From Candidatus Bathyarchaeia archaeon (GTDB lineage: Archaea; Thermoproteota; Bathyarchaeia; Bathyarchaeales; Bathycorpusculaceae): a DNA stretch of 64,000 nucleotides. Where the stretch lies: positions 124,001-188,000 of the forward strand of contig JAVYUU010000002.1 in the NCBI GenBank assembly GCA_038728085.1. The letters run 5' to 3'. Made by a program: the position numbers and the translations under genes. This document shows, piece after piece, positions 54,587-63,025 of this stretch; within the stretch, counting starts at the first letter, position 1; each line of letters starts with the position of its first letter. A model generated the notes under the pieces. That model was not told the origin of the DNA, made no database searches, and saw only the letters and a list, made by a program, of their open reading frames with translations.

Positions 54587-55804
54587 TCAGGCTCTTTTCT
54601 TGGCGCTAACTATTGAGATCACGTCCCTATCCTTAAGGATGTAGTCTTCGCCAACCCTTTTGCGTTCTCTAGCCTCAACAGCATAGATGAAGCTTTCGCC
54701 GAGCTCAGTATGGATTAGGTAGGCGAGTTCTCGGGCTGTTGTTCCATGGGGCACCAGATAGGCGTCCGGCAGAACCCGCCCATGATGGTCGGACATGTGC
54801 TCCAAATCCTCCACGGGATAAACCACAATCATGTTCAGGAGCTTGAAGTAGGCCATGTTTATTGCATCCTGAACCCCTGTAGAGCCATATTTGAGCAGAA
54901 TCTTTTCTCTTATGGTTTCCAGCGCTTTAAGCTGGCTTTCAGTAAGCTTTTCGGGATGGTTTATTTTGAAGTTGCAGTCTCCAGGCCTATAGTCTATAAA
55001 TTTTTTCTCGGCGGCTCTTCGAAGGGCAAGTTCCGCCTCGGCGCAGCATGGCACCACAATGTAATTTAGCTTCTTGAGCCTTTCAAGGTTTTCCTCGGCC
55101 GGAGGCACATCAATCTTGTTTGCAGCTATAAGCATGGGCTTGGCAATACGCCTTAACGTGTCGATAAAACGGAGGAAATCCTCCTCACTCCAAGATGTGG
55201 GCTTTTCAGCGTTTAGCCCCGTCCGCCTTATAGCCTCAAAAATGTGGACTCTTCTGATGGCTAGGCCGCTGAGCCTCTCCTCGAGAATCGATAGGAGATC
55301 TTTGGCTTCAGATTCAGCGGTCCTAGCGATCTTAGGCCAGTCCCTCTTTAGGATGCTGGCCATCCACATGGTTAACTCCCGCTCTAGAAACTTCACATCC
55401 TCCACCGGGTCGTGCTCGCCGGGCTTGCATATTCTCCCCTCAGAATCCGTTCCGCCAGAGGCATCTACAACATGGATGAGCACATCAGCCTTTCTAATCT
55501 CGTCTAAAAACTGGTTGCCCAGACCTCTGCCCTGCCAGGCGTCTGGCACGAGCCCCGCGCAGTCTATAAACTCCACGGGGATAAGCCTAACACCGTCGAG
55601 GCATAGGGAGTTCACAGGGTTATCTTGGACTCCAAACTCCCTACAGACACAAGGCGTTCTCACATAGCCAACTCCACGGTTAGGCTTAATGGTTGTGAAG
55701 GGATAATTCGCTATCTCAGCGGGAGCCAGCGTCGCAGCACTGAAAAACGTGGATTTTCCAACGTTGGGCTTCCCAACTATCCCAAGGAGCCTGGAATATG
55801 GCAT
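54587..55804 (-). CDS. ychF: YchF-type GTP/ATP-binding protein
   Basis: 405 residues of the Obg-related YchF/OLA1 family. G1 is GKPNVGKSTFF, G3 is DCAGLV, and a G4-like motif is AANKIDVPP. A TGS domain closes the protein (LPDAYLVPHG ... ILKDRDVISI). Ribosome-associated; bacterial YchF prefers ATP. Start ATG 55804; the gap to the transglutaminase gene (same strand) is 27 bases. Confidence 0.95.
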   Translation of the reverse strand: MPYSRLLGIVGKPNVGKSTFFSAATLAPAEIANYPFTTIKPNRGVGYVRTPCVCREFGVQDNPVNSLCLDGVRLIPVEFIDCAGLVPDAWQGRGLGNQFLDEIRKADVLIHVVDASGGTDSEGRICKPGEHDPVEDVKFLERELTMWMASILKRDWPKIARTAESEAKDLLSILEERLSGLAIRRVHIFEAIRRTGLNAEKPTSWSEEDFLRFIDTLRRIAKPMLIAANKIDVPPAEENLERLKKLNYIVVPCCAEAELALRRAAEKKFIDYRPGDCNFKINHPEKLTESQLKALETIREKILLKYGSTGVQDAINMAYFKLLNMIVVYPVEDLEHMSDHHGRVLPDAYLVPHGTTARELAYLIHTELGESFIYAVEARERKRVGEDYILKDRDVISIVSAKKRA

Positions 55805-55831
55805 TAAACCACACGCTTCATTTCAAAATGG

Positions 55832-57181
55832 TCATTGAACATTATATGAGTTATGCTGCTGAAGAGAACGTGAACAGCGCCTTACGAGAGATACAAAAAT
55901 CGCAGCCAGAATCAAGCTTATGCCAATGTAAAGGATAAAGGTCTTGACAACAACGATCCAAGCGCACTTCAACGCCTCATCAGCCTTATCAAGGGCCTTG
56001 AAGGCTTCGTTTAGGGCTGTTTTTGAGCCTGTCTCCCAAGAATCCACAGCCCTTTGAATGCAAATCTTGCTCTCCAAAACTTTCAATTCAACCGCTTCAA
56101 CCTCCGATGGGAATAAAATCTTGCCGCCTAAAATTTTTCCAAGCAAAACTCCAAGCTCCACCGGCTTTATTCTCTGAACAGCTTGGGAAATCGCCTCAAC
56201 AAATTGACCATCAGGAAATCCGCCCACAGACATTGGCGACAATCGAACTGATTGTTTATCCTTGGGCTTCTTGCCGGCCGTCTGGTTGAAAAGGTAGTTG
56301 GCGTATGGTATTTCGGGTATACTCTGAATAGAGCTTAAATGCCTATGATCTATTTGACCGAACATGCGCCAAGCCGCATCAACGGGTATCCACCCATAAT
56401 CTTCAAGGTAGTATTCAGCCCACATGTGCCCATCCTCCACTACGCCGCTATCGTGGTGAAAGGCGAAACCGGCTTGGATGCGGGCAGGTATCCCAGCAGC
56501 CCTGCACAAGGCCACGAAGAGGTATGAGTACTCGGAGCAGTCGCCTACGCCGTTCTCCAGCGCCCAGAGGGCGCCTTTCTCCTCCTTCTGAACCTCATAC
56601 TTCAGATGTTCAACCACAAAATTGTAGATCAACAGGGCTTTCACATGGGAGTTTGCTTCTCCACCGACTATTTCACGGGCAGCATTAACAATTTTGGGAT
56701 TATCTGACTCGATGAGTTGCTCCGGCTGGGTGTATCGCTTATACAACTCGGATTCTACATTGTACTCCACAAGCCTACTAGCATTTATCGTGTACTTGAC
56801 GCTGAAGGATAGAATGAGATATGTCAGCTCCACGTTGAAGGCGGCTTCCGGATTTATTGTTATGTCGCTCCAGTACAGGTAAATGTTTCCGGAATCATAA
56901 TTCAGAAGGGTTGGACCATGAAACATGCCGCCACTCGCTGAAACACTGCGGAGCACGGCATAGTGACGACCCGTCTGGTTTTTAACAAGCGGAACTATCA
57001 GTTTACCACCCCTTATTGGAGTTTGCCAAGGATTTGTTATCTGAATTGTATGCTTGAGTTCTCCAACAAAGACACCTTCAACCTCATACTTCAGAAAATC
57101 ATTGGAGCTTGAAAAGACTAATTGAAGGATTAAGCATGCAACGGCTAAAGCCACCGCAACGGCTAGGAGTTGACTTTTCAT
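55832..57181 (-). CDS. transglutaminase-like surface protein
   Basis: 449 residues: signal anchor at residues 4-24, a beta-rich domain to about 150, then a transglutaminase core with Cys215 (GVGDCSEYSY), His252 (GHMWAEYY), and Asp268 (WIPVDAAW). The C-terminal end has a membrane span (about 412-435) and a basic tail. Such proteins are cysteine peptidases or cross-linkers outside the cell. Start ATG 57181. Divergent from the E1 alpha gene; they share a TATA-like region (ATATAAAAG, 57210). Confidence 0.9.
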   Translation of the reverse strand: MKSQLLAVAVALAVACLILQLVFSSSNDFLKYEVEGVFVGELKHTIQITNPWQTPIRGGKLIVPLVKNQTGRHYAVLRSVSASGGMFHGPTLLNYDSGNIYLYWSDITINPEAAFNVELTYLILSFSVKYTINASRLVEYNVESELYKRYTQPEQLIESDNPKIVNAAREIVGGEANSHVKALLIYNFVVEHLKYEVQKEEKGALWALENGVGDCSEYSYLFVALCRAAGIPARIQAGFAFHHDSGVVEDGHMWAEYYLEDYGWIPVDAAWRMFGQIDHRHLSSIQSIPEIPYANYLFNQTAGKKPKDKQSVRLSPMSVGGFPDGQFVEAISQAVQRIKPVELGVLLGKILGGKILFPSEVEAVELKVLESKICIQRAVDSWETGSKTALNEAFKALDKADEALKCAWIVVVKTFILYIGISLILAAIFVSLVRRCSRSLQQHNSYNVQ

Positions 57182-57246
57182 ACGCTCCCTCTAGACAAGT
57201 TTGATGGAATAATATAAAAGCATCTAAGCCATAAAGAAGGTTAAAC

Positions 57247-58239
57247 TTGTGGAACATGGTGGTGATGGCAACGTCTACTATTGACATTTCCAAGGAAAAG
57301 CTTATTGAAATGTATAGGATGATGGTTAAAATCCGCCTCTTCGAGGATAAGGTTTTCGAGTTATACGCCCAGAATCTTGTTCCCGGAACAATACACCTCT
57401 ACACTGGGCAAGAGGCTGTTGCAGTCGGCGTTTGCAGCGCCTTGAGGAAAGATGACTACATAACAAGCACCCATAGGGGGCACGGCCACTGCATAGCAAA
57501 GGGTGCAGACGTTAAACGGGTTATGGCTGAAATCTTGGGGAAGAAAACTGGCTACTGCAAGGGTAAGGGCGGATCCATGCACATTGCCGACTTCAGCATA
57601 GGCATGCTCGGCGCAACAGCCGTTGTAGGCGCAGGTATACCCATAGCCGCCGGAGCCGGCTTATCCATAAAGCTTCGGGGAACAGATCAGGTTGTGGCAT
57701 GTTTCTTCGGCGACGGAGCCTCAAATCAGGGGACATTCCACGAGGGCATCAACATGGCGGCTATATGGAGCCTTCCAGTCATATTTGTCTGCGAGAATAA
57801 CCTGTACGCCATGGGAACCCGTGTTTCAATGGTTATGCTGATAGAAAACATCGCCGACAGAGCCGCCGCCTATGGGATTCCAGGGGTTGTTGTTGATGGA
57901 AATGATGTCCTAGCCGTTTATGAAGCCACACTTAGGGCGGCGGAGAGGGCGAGGAGGGGTGAAGGGCCAACCCTCATCGAATGTAAGACTTATAGGCATA
58001 GGGGGCACTCCCGTGTGGACCCAGCCAAATACAGGCCTAAAGAAGAGGTTGAGGCTTGGCTTGCCAGAGACCCTATAAAACGGTTCAGGGAGAAACTTTT
58101 GGGGTTGAATGTTTTAACAGAAGCGGAAATCCAGCAGATTGACAGGGAGGTGGCTGCTGAAATCGATGAAGCTGTTCGATATGCCATGGAGAGCCCCTAC
58201 CCCGCACCAGAGGAAGCCTTGGAAGACGTTTACGCATGA
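57247..58239 (+). CDS. 2-oxoacid dehydrogenase E1 component, alpha subunit
   Basis: 330 residues. Thiamine diphosphate-dependent: the ThDP motif is GDGASNQGTFHEGINMAAI (G-D-G ... N), and HLYTGQEAVAVG, THRGHGHCIAKG, and YRHRGHSRVDP are conserved E1-alpha sites. Members include pyruvate, branched-chain oxoacid and acetoin dehydrogenases; this length suits the acetoin type (AcoA) as well as the pyruvate type. TTG 57247 or ATG 57265. Fifteen bases before the beta subunit gene. Confidence 0.93.
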   Translation: MWNMVVMATSTIDISKEKLIEMYRMMVKIRLFEDKVFELYAQNLVPGTIHLYTGQEAVAVGVCSALRKDDYITSTHRGHGHCIAKGADVKRVMAEILGKKTGYCKGKGGSMHIADFSIGMLGATAVVGAGIPIAAGAGLSIKLRGTDQVVACFFGDGASNQGTFHEGINMAAIWSLPVIFVCENNLYAMGTRVSMVMLIENIADRAAAYGIPGVVVDGNDVLAVYEATLRAAERARRGEGPTLIECKTYRHRGHSRVDPAKYRPKEEVEAWLARDPIKRFREKLLGLNVLTEAEIQQIDREVAAEIDEAVRYAMESPYPAPEEALEDVYA

Positions 58240-58254
58240 AGGGGCGAGACAGCC

Positions 58255-59229
58255 ATGAGAAGGATAACCTATCGGGAAGCGTTGCGTGAAGCCTTAAGAG
58301 AGGAAATGCGAAGGGACCCCACTGTTTTCCTTTTAGGCGAGGACATTGGCAGATACTGGGGTGGAGCCTTCAAGGTGACGGAGGGCTTAGCTGAAGAGTT
58401 CGGCGACGAGCGGGTTCGAGACACACCGATATCCGAGTCCGCCATAATTGGCGTGGCTGTGGGCGCAGCCATAACTGGAATGCGGCCCGTAGCCGAGATA
58501 ATGTTTGGAGATTTAACCGCCCTAGCCATGGATCAGATAGCCAACCAAGCGGCGAAGCTTCGATATATGTTTGGCGGACAGGCAAAGGTGCCTCTTGTGA
58601 TTAGGACTCCCTTCGGCGGTGGCGTGAACATTGCGGCACATCATTCACAATGCCTAGAAGCTTGGTTTATGCATGTTCCAGGATTGTATGTGGCTGTTCC
58701 ATCAACGCCCTACGATGCGAAGGGCTTGCTGAAAAGCGCCATCCGTGGAAACAACCCGGTAATCTTCTGCGAACACAAATTGCTCTACCCCATTGAGGGA
58801 GAAGTTCCGGAGGAGGATTATACGATACCCTTCGGCGTGGCTGACATTAAAAGGGAGGGGGAAGACGTCACTGTTGTGGCAACCCTTTACATGGTTCACA
58901 AGGCACTGAAGGCTGCTGAAATCCTAGCCAGAGAGGGAATAAGCGTTGAAGTGGTTGACCCGAGAACTCTAACGCCCTTAGACAAGAAGACGATAATAAA
59001 CTCGGTTAAGAAAACGGGTAGGCTTGTCGTCGTCAGCGAGGACTGCAAAACAGCAGGGGTAACTGCTGAAATAGCCGCCATTGTGGCTGAGGAAGCCATA
59101 GACTATCTGGATGCGCCTATTAAACGGGTTGCTGAGCCTGACACGCCCATACCCTTCAGTCCACCGTTAGAACAGTACGTGATTCCAGACGAGAAGGCGA
59201 TAATCAGGGCTGTTAAGGAGATAGTTTAA
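58255..59229 (+). CDS. 2-oxoacid dehydrogenase E1 component, beta subunit
   Basis: 324 residues. ITYREALREALREEMRRDP, LLGEDIGRYWGGAFKVT, RVRDTPISESAIIGVAVG and EIMFGDLTALAMDQIANQ are E1-beta motifs. Forms the alpha2beta2 E1. The E2 gene starts immediately after its stop (59230). Confidence 0.95.
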   Translation: MRRITYREALREALREEMRRDPTVFLLGEDIGRYWGGAFKVTEGLAEEFGDERVRDTPISESAIIGVAVGAAITGMRPVAEIMFGDLTALAMDQIANQAAKLRYMFGGQAKVPLVIRTPFGGGVNIAAHHSQCLEAWFMHVPGLYVAVPSTPYDAKGLLKSAIRGNNPVIFCEHKLLYPIEGEVPEEDYTIPFGVADIKREGEDVTVVATLYMVHKALKAAEILAREGISVEVVDPRTLTPLDKKTIINSVKKTGRLVVVSEDCKTAGVTAEIAAIVAEEAIDYLDAPIKRVAEPDTPIPFSPPLEQYVIPDEKAIIRAVKEIV

Positions 59230-60336
59230 ATGGTTACGAAGGTTGTTATGCCTAAACTCAGCTTGACAATGAGGACTGGCAGCATTGGCAGATGGTATAA
59301 ACGGGAAGGCGAAACCGTTGAAAAAGGTGAGCCAATAGTTGAGATTATTTCGGAGAAAGCCACCTATGACCTGGAGGCGCCCGCCTCAGGCATACTGCGA
59401 AAAATCCTCGTAAAAGAGGGAGAAGAAGCCCCCGTAGACGCGGTCATAGCCATAATAACCGCCCCAGACGAGCAGATTCCAACGGAGGAACTGGCAGTAA
59501 AGGCTCCGGAGGAAGCCGCCGAAATTAGAGAGCGGATTCCTGCCTCTCCAGCGGCGAAACGTTTGGCAAGGGAATATGGAATAGACTTATCCCTTGTCAA
59601 GGGCACGGGACCGGGAGGACGAATCGTCGAGGAGGATGTGAAGCGCTTTATTGAAGAGTCTAAGGGGATCATGCCCAAAGTCAAGGAGGTTATACCGTTA
59701 AGCGGTTATAAGAAAACCACGGCAGAGAGGGTTTCAGCAAGCTTTAGGACCGCCCCCCACAGCACGGTGTTTATGAGCGTTGACTTTTCAAGAGCCATAG
59801 AGCTTCATGAAAAGCTAAAGGTGTCCTATACAGCCATAATCGTGGCGGCTGTCGCCAAGGCTTTAACCGAAAATCCCATAATGAACTCGACGATGGATGG
59901 GGACAAAATCAAGGTTTTTGAGGACGTAAACGTGGGCGTGGCGGTGGCTACAGACCGCGGTCTAGTGGTTCCGGTGATCCGCAACGCTGACAAGAAGTCC
60001 CTGAAGGAAATAGACGAAATCCTAAACGATTTGGTGAAGAAAGCAAGAGAAGGTAGACTCGGAAGGGAAGAGGTTAGCGGTGGAACCTTCACAGTTTCAA
60101 ACCTAGGCATGTATGATGTAGAATTCTTCACGCCTATAATCAATCCGCCTGAAGCAGCCATTCTAGGCGTTGGGAAAATCTTTGAAAAGCCAGTGATGCA
60201 GTCTGATGGGAAAGTAGCGTTCAAACAGACTGTTATGCTAAGCCTCTCTTATGATCATCGAATAGTGGACGGGGCGCCCGCAGCAGTATTCCTCCAAAAA
60301 GTGAAGTGGCACTTGGAAAACCCCAGCTTTTTGTAA
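59230..60336 (+). CDS. 2-oxoacid dehydrogenase E2 (dihydrolipoyl acyltransferase)
   Basis: 368 residues. One lipoyl domain with Lys43 (IISEKATYDLE), a peripheral subunit-binding domain (PAAKRLAREYGIDLSLVKG, about 115-150), and the catalytic domain with YDHRIVDGAP (His343, Asp347). Transfers the acyl group to CoA. E3 (lipoamide dehydrogenase) and lipoate synthesis genes are not in the window. Convergent with membrane cassette copy 2 (2 bases apart). Confidence 0.95.
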   Translation: MVTKVVMPKLSLTMRTGSIGRWYKREGETVEKGEPIVEIISEKATYDLEAPASGILRKILVKEGEEAPVDAVIAIITAPDEQIPTEELAVKAPEEAAEIRERIPASPAAKRLAREYGIDLSLVKGTGPGGRIVEEDVKRFIEESKGIMPKVKEVIPLSGYKKTTAERVSASFRTAPHSTVFMSVDFSRAIELHEKLKVSYTAIIVAAVAKALTENPIMNSTMDGDKIKVFEDVNVGVAVATDRGLVVPVIRNADKKSLKEIDEILNDLVKKAREGRLGREEVSGGTFTVSNLGMYDVEFFTPIINPPEAAILGVGKIFEKPVMQSDGKVAFKQTVMLSLSYDHRIVDGAPAAVFLQKVKWHLENPSFL

Positions 60337-60338
60337 TT

Positions 60339-60779
60339 TTAGTCCTTTGGACTTTTAGCCGCAAACTCCAGTGCCTGAAGCATTCCCCAAGCAATCTCAA
60401 GAAGATTTATCATGATCATTAGGGCAAGTAGGGGTACAAATTCAACGGTGAAGGCCAAACCCTCAAGGTTTATGGTTAGGACTCCGCCGTGGGTTGCGTA
60501 TGCCAAGTATACTATCAAGAAGAAGGCTCGAATGATCACTAGGATGTGCTGGTATATTGTGCCCTCGGCAAGTGCCATAGCGAAAGTGAAAAACAGTAAA
60601 CCGCCAGCTAAAACCGAAAAGAGCTTGAAGTACTCCGGAAAACTCGCCAAAAGCATGGAAGTTAAAAACCACACTATAAGCCAGAAAACTGCATAGGCAG
60701 CTGTTTTAAGAAGGGCTTTGGCAACCCTTAAGCCAAGCCTTCGACGGTTTAAGCCATGTTGAAGTTCAAACTCGCTCAT
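60339..60779 (-). CDS. cassette protein C, copy 2: four-span membrane protein
   Basis: 146 residues, four membrane spans, basic N-terminus (LNRRRLGLRVAK). It pairs with 10655-11107 through shared positions such as GT-x-x-QH, RAFF-x-x-x-YL, GG-x-L, TV and MLQA. ATG 60779 overlaps the end of gene B by 4 bases, the same coupling as in copy 1. Confidence 0.8.
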   Translation of the reverse strand: MSEFELQHGLNRRRLGLRVAKALLKTAAYAVFWLIVWFLTSMLLASFPEYFKLFSVLAGGLLFFTFAMALAEGTIYQHILVIIRAFFLIVYLAYATHGGVLTINLEGLAFTVEFVPLLALMIMINLLEIAWGMLQALEFAAKSPKD

Positions 60780-61543
60780 AACCGGATCATCCTCTCAAAA
60801 ACCTCTAAATCAGCAAAAAATAGCCGGACATAGATGTCGCCAGTCATCTTTGACGGGTCAACCGCCACCTCAACAAATTCCATAAAAGATACGCCATAGG
60901 GAACATTCAAATCCATCGATGTCATGCCAACGGTTTCGCCTGCAGAATTGAATATGCCTACCGTGAGGAAACCACTTATTGAGAAAAAGGCATGATTGTT
61001 GAAGCTTATGTAAAAAGAGAGGACGTGACCTGTACTGTTATAGGTTTCACCATACACAGTTAAATTGTGGAAGGGTGCACCCCATTGGGTGGGAAAGACG
61101 CGGGCTATGCTGAAGGCGATGAGGTGAGCCACCTGGAAGCGGAGGGTCGCATTCACATTTAAATTTGCATCCTTTGTCAGGAGAGTTCGATCTTTTTGGA
61201 AGATTTCCCTGAAATTTGTTGTGAAAGTGCAGCTGGCGTTAACCATTTGTCCAGCCGGGATTTCGGGCAGGCTTGCTAACATGTCAGCGATGGCGACGTT
61301 TTCCTTCCATATCCTTATCTTTACGTTCGCCTCTGTAATGTCGTAGAAGCCCGTGTTGTTTATGTAGACGGGCATTGTTATGGATATATTTCCGTTGGAA
61401 AACGTGAAGGTGGGTTCTTGAACGCCGAGGTTTCTTCCCTCAGCCAATTTAAGCAGGGAAAGGGCAGCCGAGAATGGCAGGGTTAAAGTGATAATCCATA
61501 GGAGGATTATTATCCATCCAAGAGCCTTAATGGTTAACCGCAA
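60776..61543 (-). CDS. cassette protein B, copy 2: membrane-anchored, two beta-sandwich-like repeats
   Basis: 255 residues. N-terminal anchor (about 8-28), then an external beta-rich region with MPVYINNTGFY (about 55) and FYISFNNHAFF (about 181) marking two repeats. WGAPFHN is at the same place as WGAPFYN in copy 1. Several N-x-S/T sites. Start TTG 61543. 24 bases after gene A. Unknown function; likely an outward-facing component of a membrane complex with A and C. Confidence 0.8.
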   Translation of the reverse strand: MRLTIKALGWIIILLWIITLTLPFSAALSLLKLAEGRNLGVQEPTFTFSNGNISITMPVYINNTGFYDITEANVKIRIWKENVAIADMLASLPEIPAGQMVNASCTFTTNFREIFQKDRTLLTKDANLNVNATLRFQVAHLIAFSIARVFPTQWGAPFHNLTVYGETYNSTGHVLSFYISFNNHAFFSISGFLTVGIFNSAGETVGMTSMDLNVPYGVSFMEFVEVAVDPSKMTGDIYVRLFFADLEVFERMIRL

Positions 61544-61567
61544 GTCCTGCCCACCGCAAAGCCATGC

Positions 61568-61879
61568 CTAAGCTTTTTCCGCCGGCTTCTCCCCGGTTCT
61601 CACTGTCTGCGCTGCTGATTTGAATTCCTTGTAGAGCTGTATGCCCCTCATGGTTGCAATGGAGCCCGTCCAGCCCATAACTCCAAGGAACATCACCTTT
61701 ATGACGGCTTCAGCTATGGGTCCAAGGATTTCCCCAAGGGCTTTTGAAAGATCTAGGCTTGTTGAAAGGCTGACGACCGAAGTGAGCATGAGGAAGGCCA
61801 TGACGAAGGTGAAAATCAGCAACAGCAAGCCAACCACTATTAGAATGTAGGCCACCAGTTCCGGTCTCTCAATTTTCAT
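61568..61879 (-). CDS. cassette protein A, copy 2: two-span membrane protein
   Basis: 103 residues, two membrane spans (about 8-32 and 57-80), the second with the LGVMGW-x-GS motif of copy 1. The C-terminal tail is short (KSAAQTVRTGEKPAEKA). Start ATG 61879. Its promoter is the TATA-like element at 61924-61934, shared back-to-back with the dehydrogenase gene. Confidence 0.8.
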   Translation of the reverse strand: MKIERPELVAYILIVVGLLLLIFTFVMAFLMLTSVVSLSTSLDLSKALGEILGPIAEAVIKVMFLGVMGWTGSIATMRGIQLYKEFKSAAQTVRTGEKPAEKA

Positions 61880-61923
61880 TTATCAAAGCACCAACCATTT
61901 TTATGGCTCAATTCTTCTGCGAG

Positions 61924-61934
61924 GTTATATAAAA
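61924..61934. promoter_or_regulatory. shared symmetrical TATA element
   Basis: GTTATATAAAA reads as a TATA box on both strands. It would serve cassette gene A (start 61879, minus) and the dehydrogenase at 61994 (plus). Confidence 0.5.
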
Positions 61935-61993
61935 GCTATATGCAAACATGCGGAAACCATAAGCGTCAAAGCCTAAAACCGGGGGAGAGATGC

Positions 61994-63022
61994 GTGAAAG
62001 CAGCCGTTTACTATAGTCAAAGAGACATAAGGGTGGAGGAGGTTCCAACTCCGAAAATAGGGCGAGACGAAGTTCTGGTGGAGATGAGAGCATGCGGTAT
62101 ATGCGGCTCGGACCTAATGGACTGGTACTTGAAAAATCGGGCGCCGCTGGTTCTTGGACACGAGCCAACCGGCGTGATAGTTGAGAAGGGCGATGATGTT
62201 GAAGGCTTCGACATTGGCGACAGAGTCTTCGTCCACCATCACGTGGCATGCTTGAAATGCCACTACTGCCAGCGGGGAGACTTCACCCTTTGCGAGCAAT
62301 TCCACAGGACAAATATTGTTCCGGGCGGGTTTGCGGAATACTTCAAGGTTCCAGCTCCAAACCTAAAACTGGACACGCTTAAGATTCCGGAAAATCTATC
62401 CTTCGAGGAGGCAACCCTCATAGAGCCGGTTGGATGCTGCATAAGAGCATTGAGGAAATGCGGAATCCAGAGCGGCGACACCGTGGCGATCATAGGCGCC
62501 GGGGCAACAGGCATAATTCACGTAGCCTTGTCGAAGATTTTCGGCGCCGAAAAGGTTATTGCATGCGATTTTGTTGAGCCTCGCCTTGAATATGCTGAAA
62601 GGTTCGGCGCGGACGTGGTGATCAACCCACAAAAAACAAGCCTAACCCGCGTGGTTATGGATGAAACCAGTGGCAGGGGCGTGGACTTGGCTGTTGTAAC
62701 CGCGCCAAGCCTAGAAGCCTATAAGGCGGGTGTGGGCATACTCCGAAAGGGTGGAAAACTCTGCGTCTTTGCGCCTACGAGCCCCGGAGAATTTCTGGAG
62801 TTAAGCCCGAAAGAGCTCTTCTTCAATGAGTTGCAGATAATACCGTCTTATTCAACCTCGCATATCGAAACGAGGGAATCCCTAGAGTTGATTAAGACTG
62901 GAAAGTTGAGGGCTAGAGACTTGATTACACACCGCTTTCCCCTAGAAGAGGCTGCCAAAGCCTTTAAAACAGCCTTAGAGGATAAAAGAAGCCTAAAGGT
63001 TGTCGTGCTTGGTAAGGTGTAG
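61994..63022 (+). CDS. zinc-dependent alcohol dehydrogenase (MDR family)
   Basis: 343 residues from GTG 61994, which has the ribosome site GGGGGAGAG; the frame continues upstream to 61940 with no motifs. Catalytic zinc: CGICGSD (Cys) and GHEPTG. Structural zinc: CLKCHYCQRGDFTLC (four Cys). NAD(P) motif GAGATGIIHV. Fits the sorbitol/butanediol/threonine dehydrogenase branch; substrate unknown. Immediately followed by a second member. Confidence 0.92.
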   Translation: MKAAVYYSQRDIRVEEVPTPKIGRDEVLVEMRACGICGSDLMDWYLKNRAPLVLGHEPTGVIVEKGDDVEGFDIGDRVFVHHHVACLKCHYCQRGDFTLCEQFHRTNIVPGGFAEYFKVPAPNLKLDTLKIPENLSFEEATLIEPVGCCIRALRKCGIQSGDTVAIIGAGATGIIHVALSKIFGAEKVIACDFVEPRLEYAERFGADVVINPQKTSLTRVVMDETSGRGVDLAVVTAPSLEAYKAGVGILRKGGKLCVFAPTSPGEFLELSPKELFFNELQIIPSYSTSHIETRESLELIKTGKLRARDLITHRFPLEEAAKAFKTALEDKRSLKVVVLGKV

Positions 63023-63025
63023 CGG

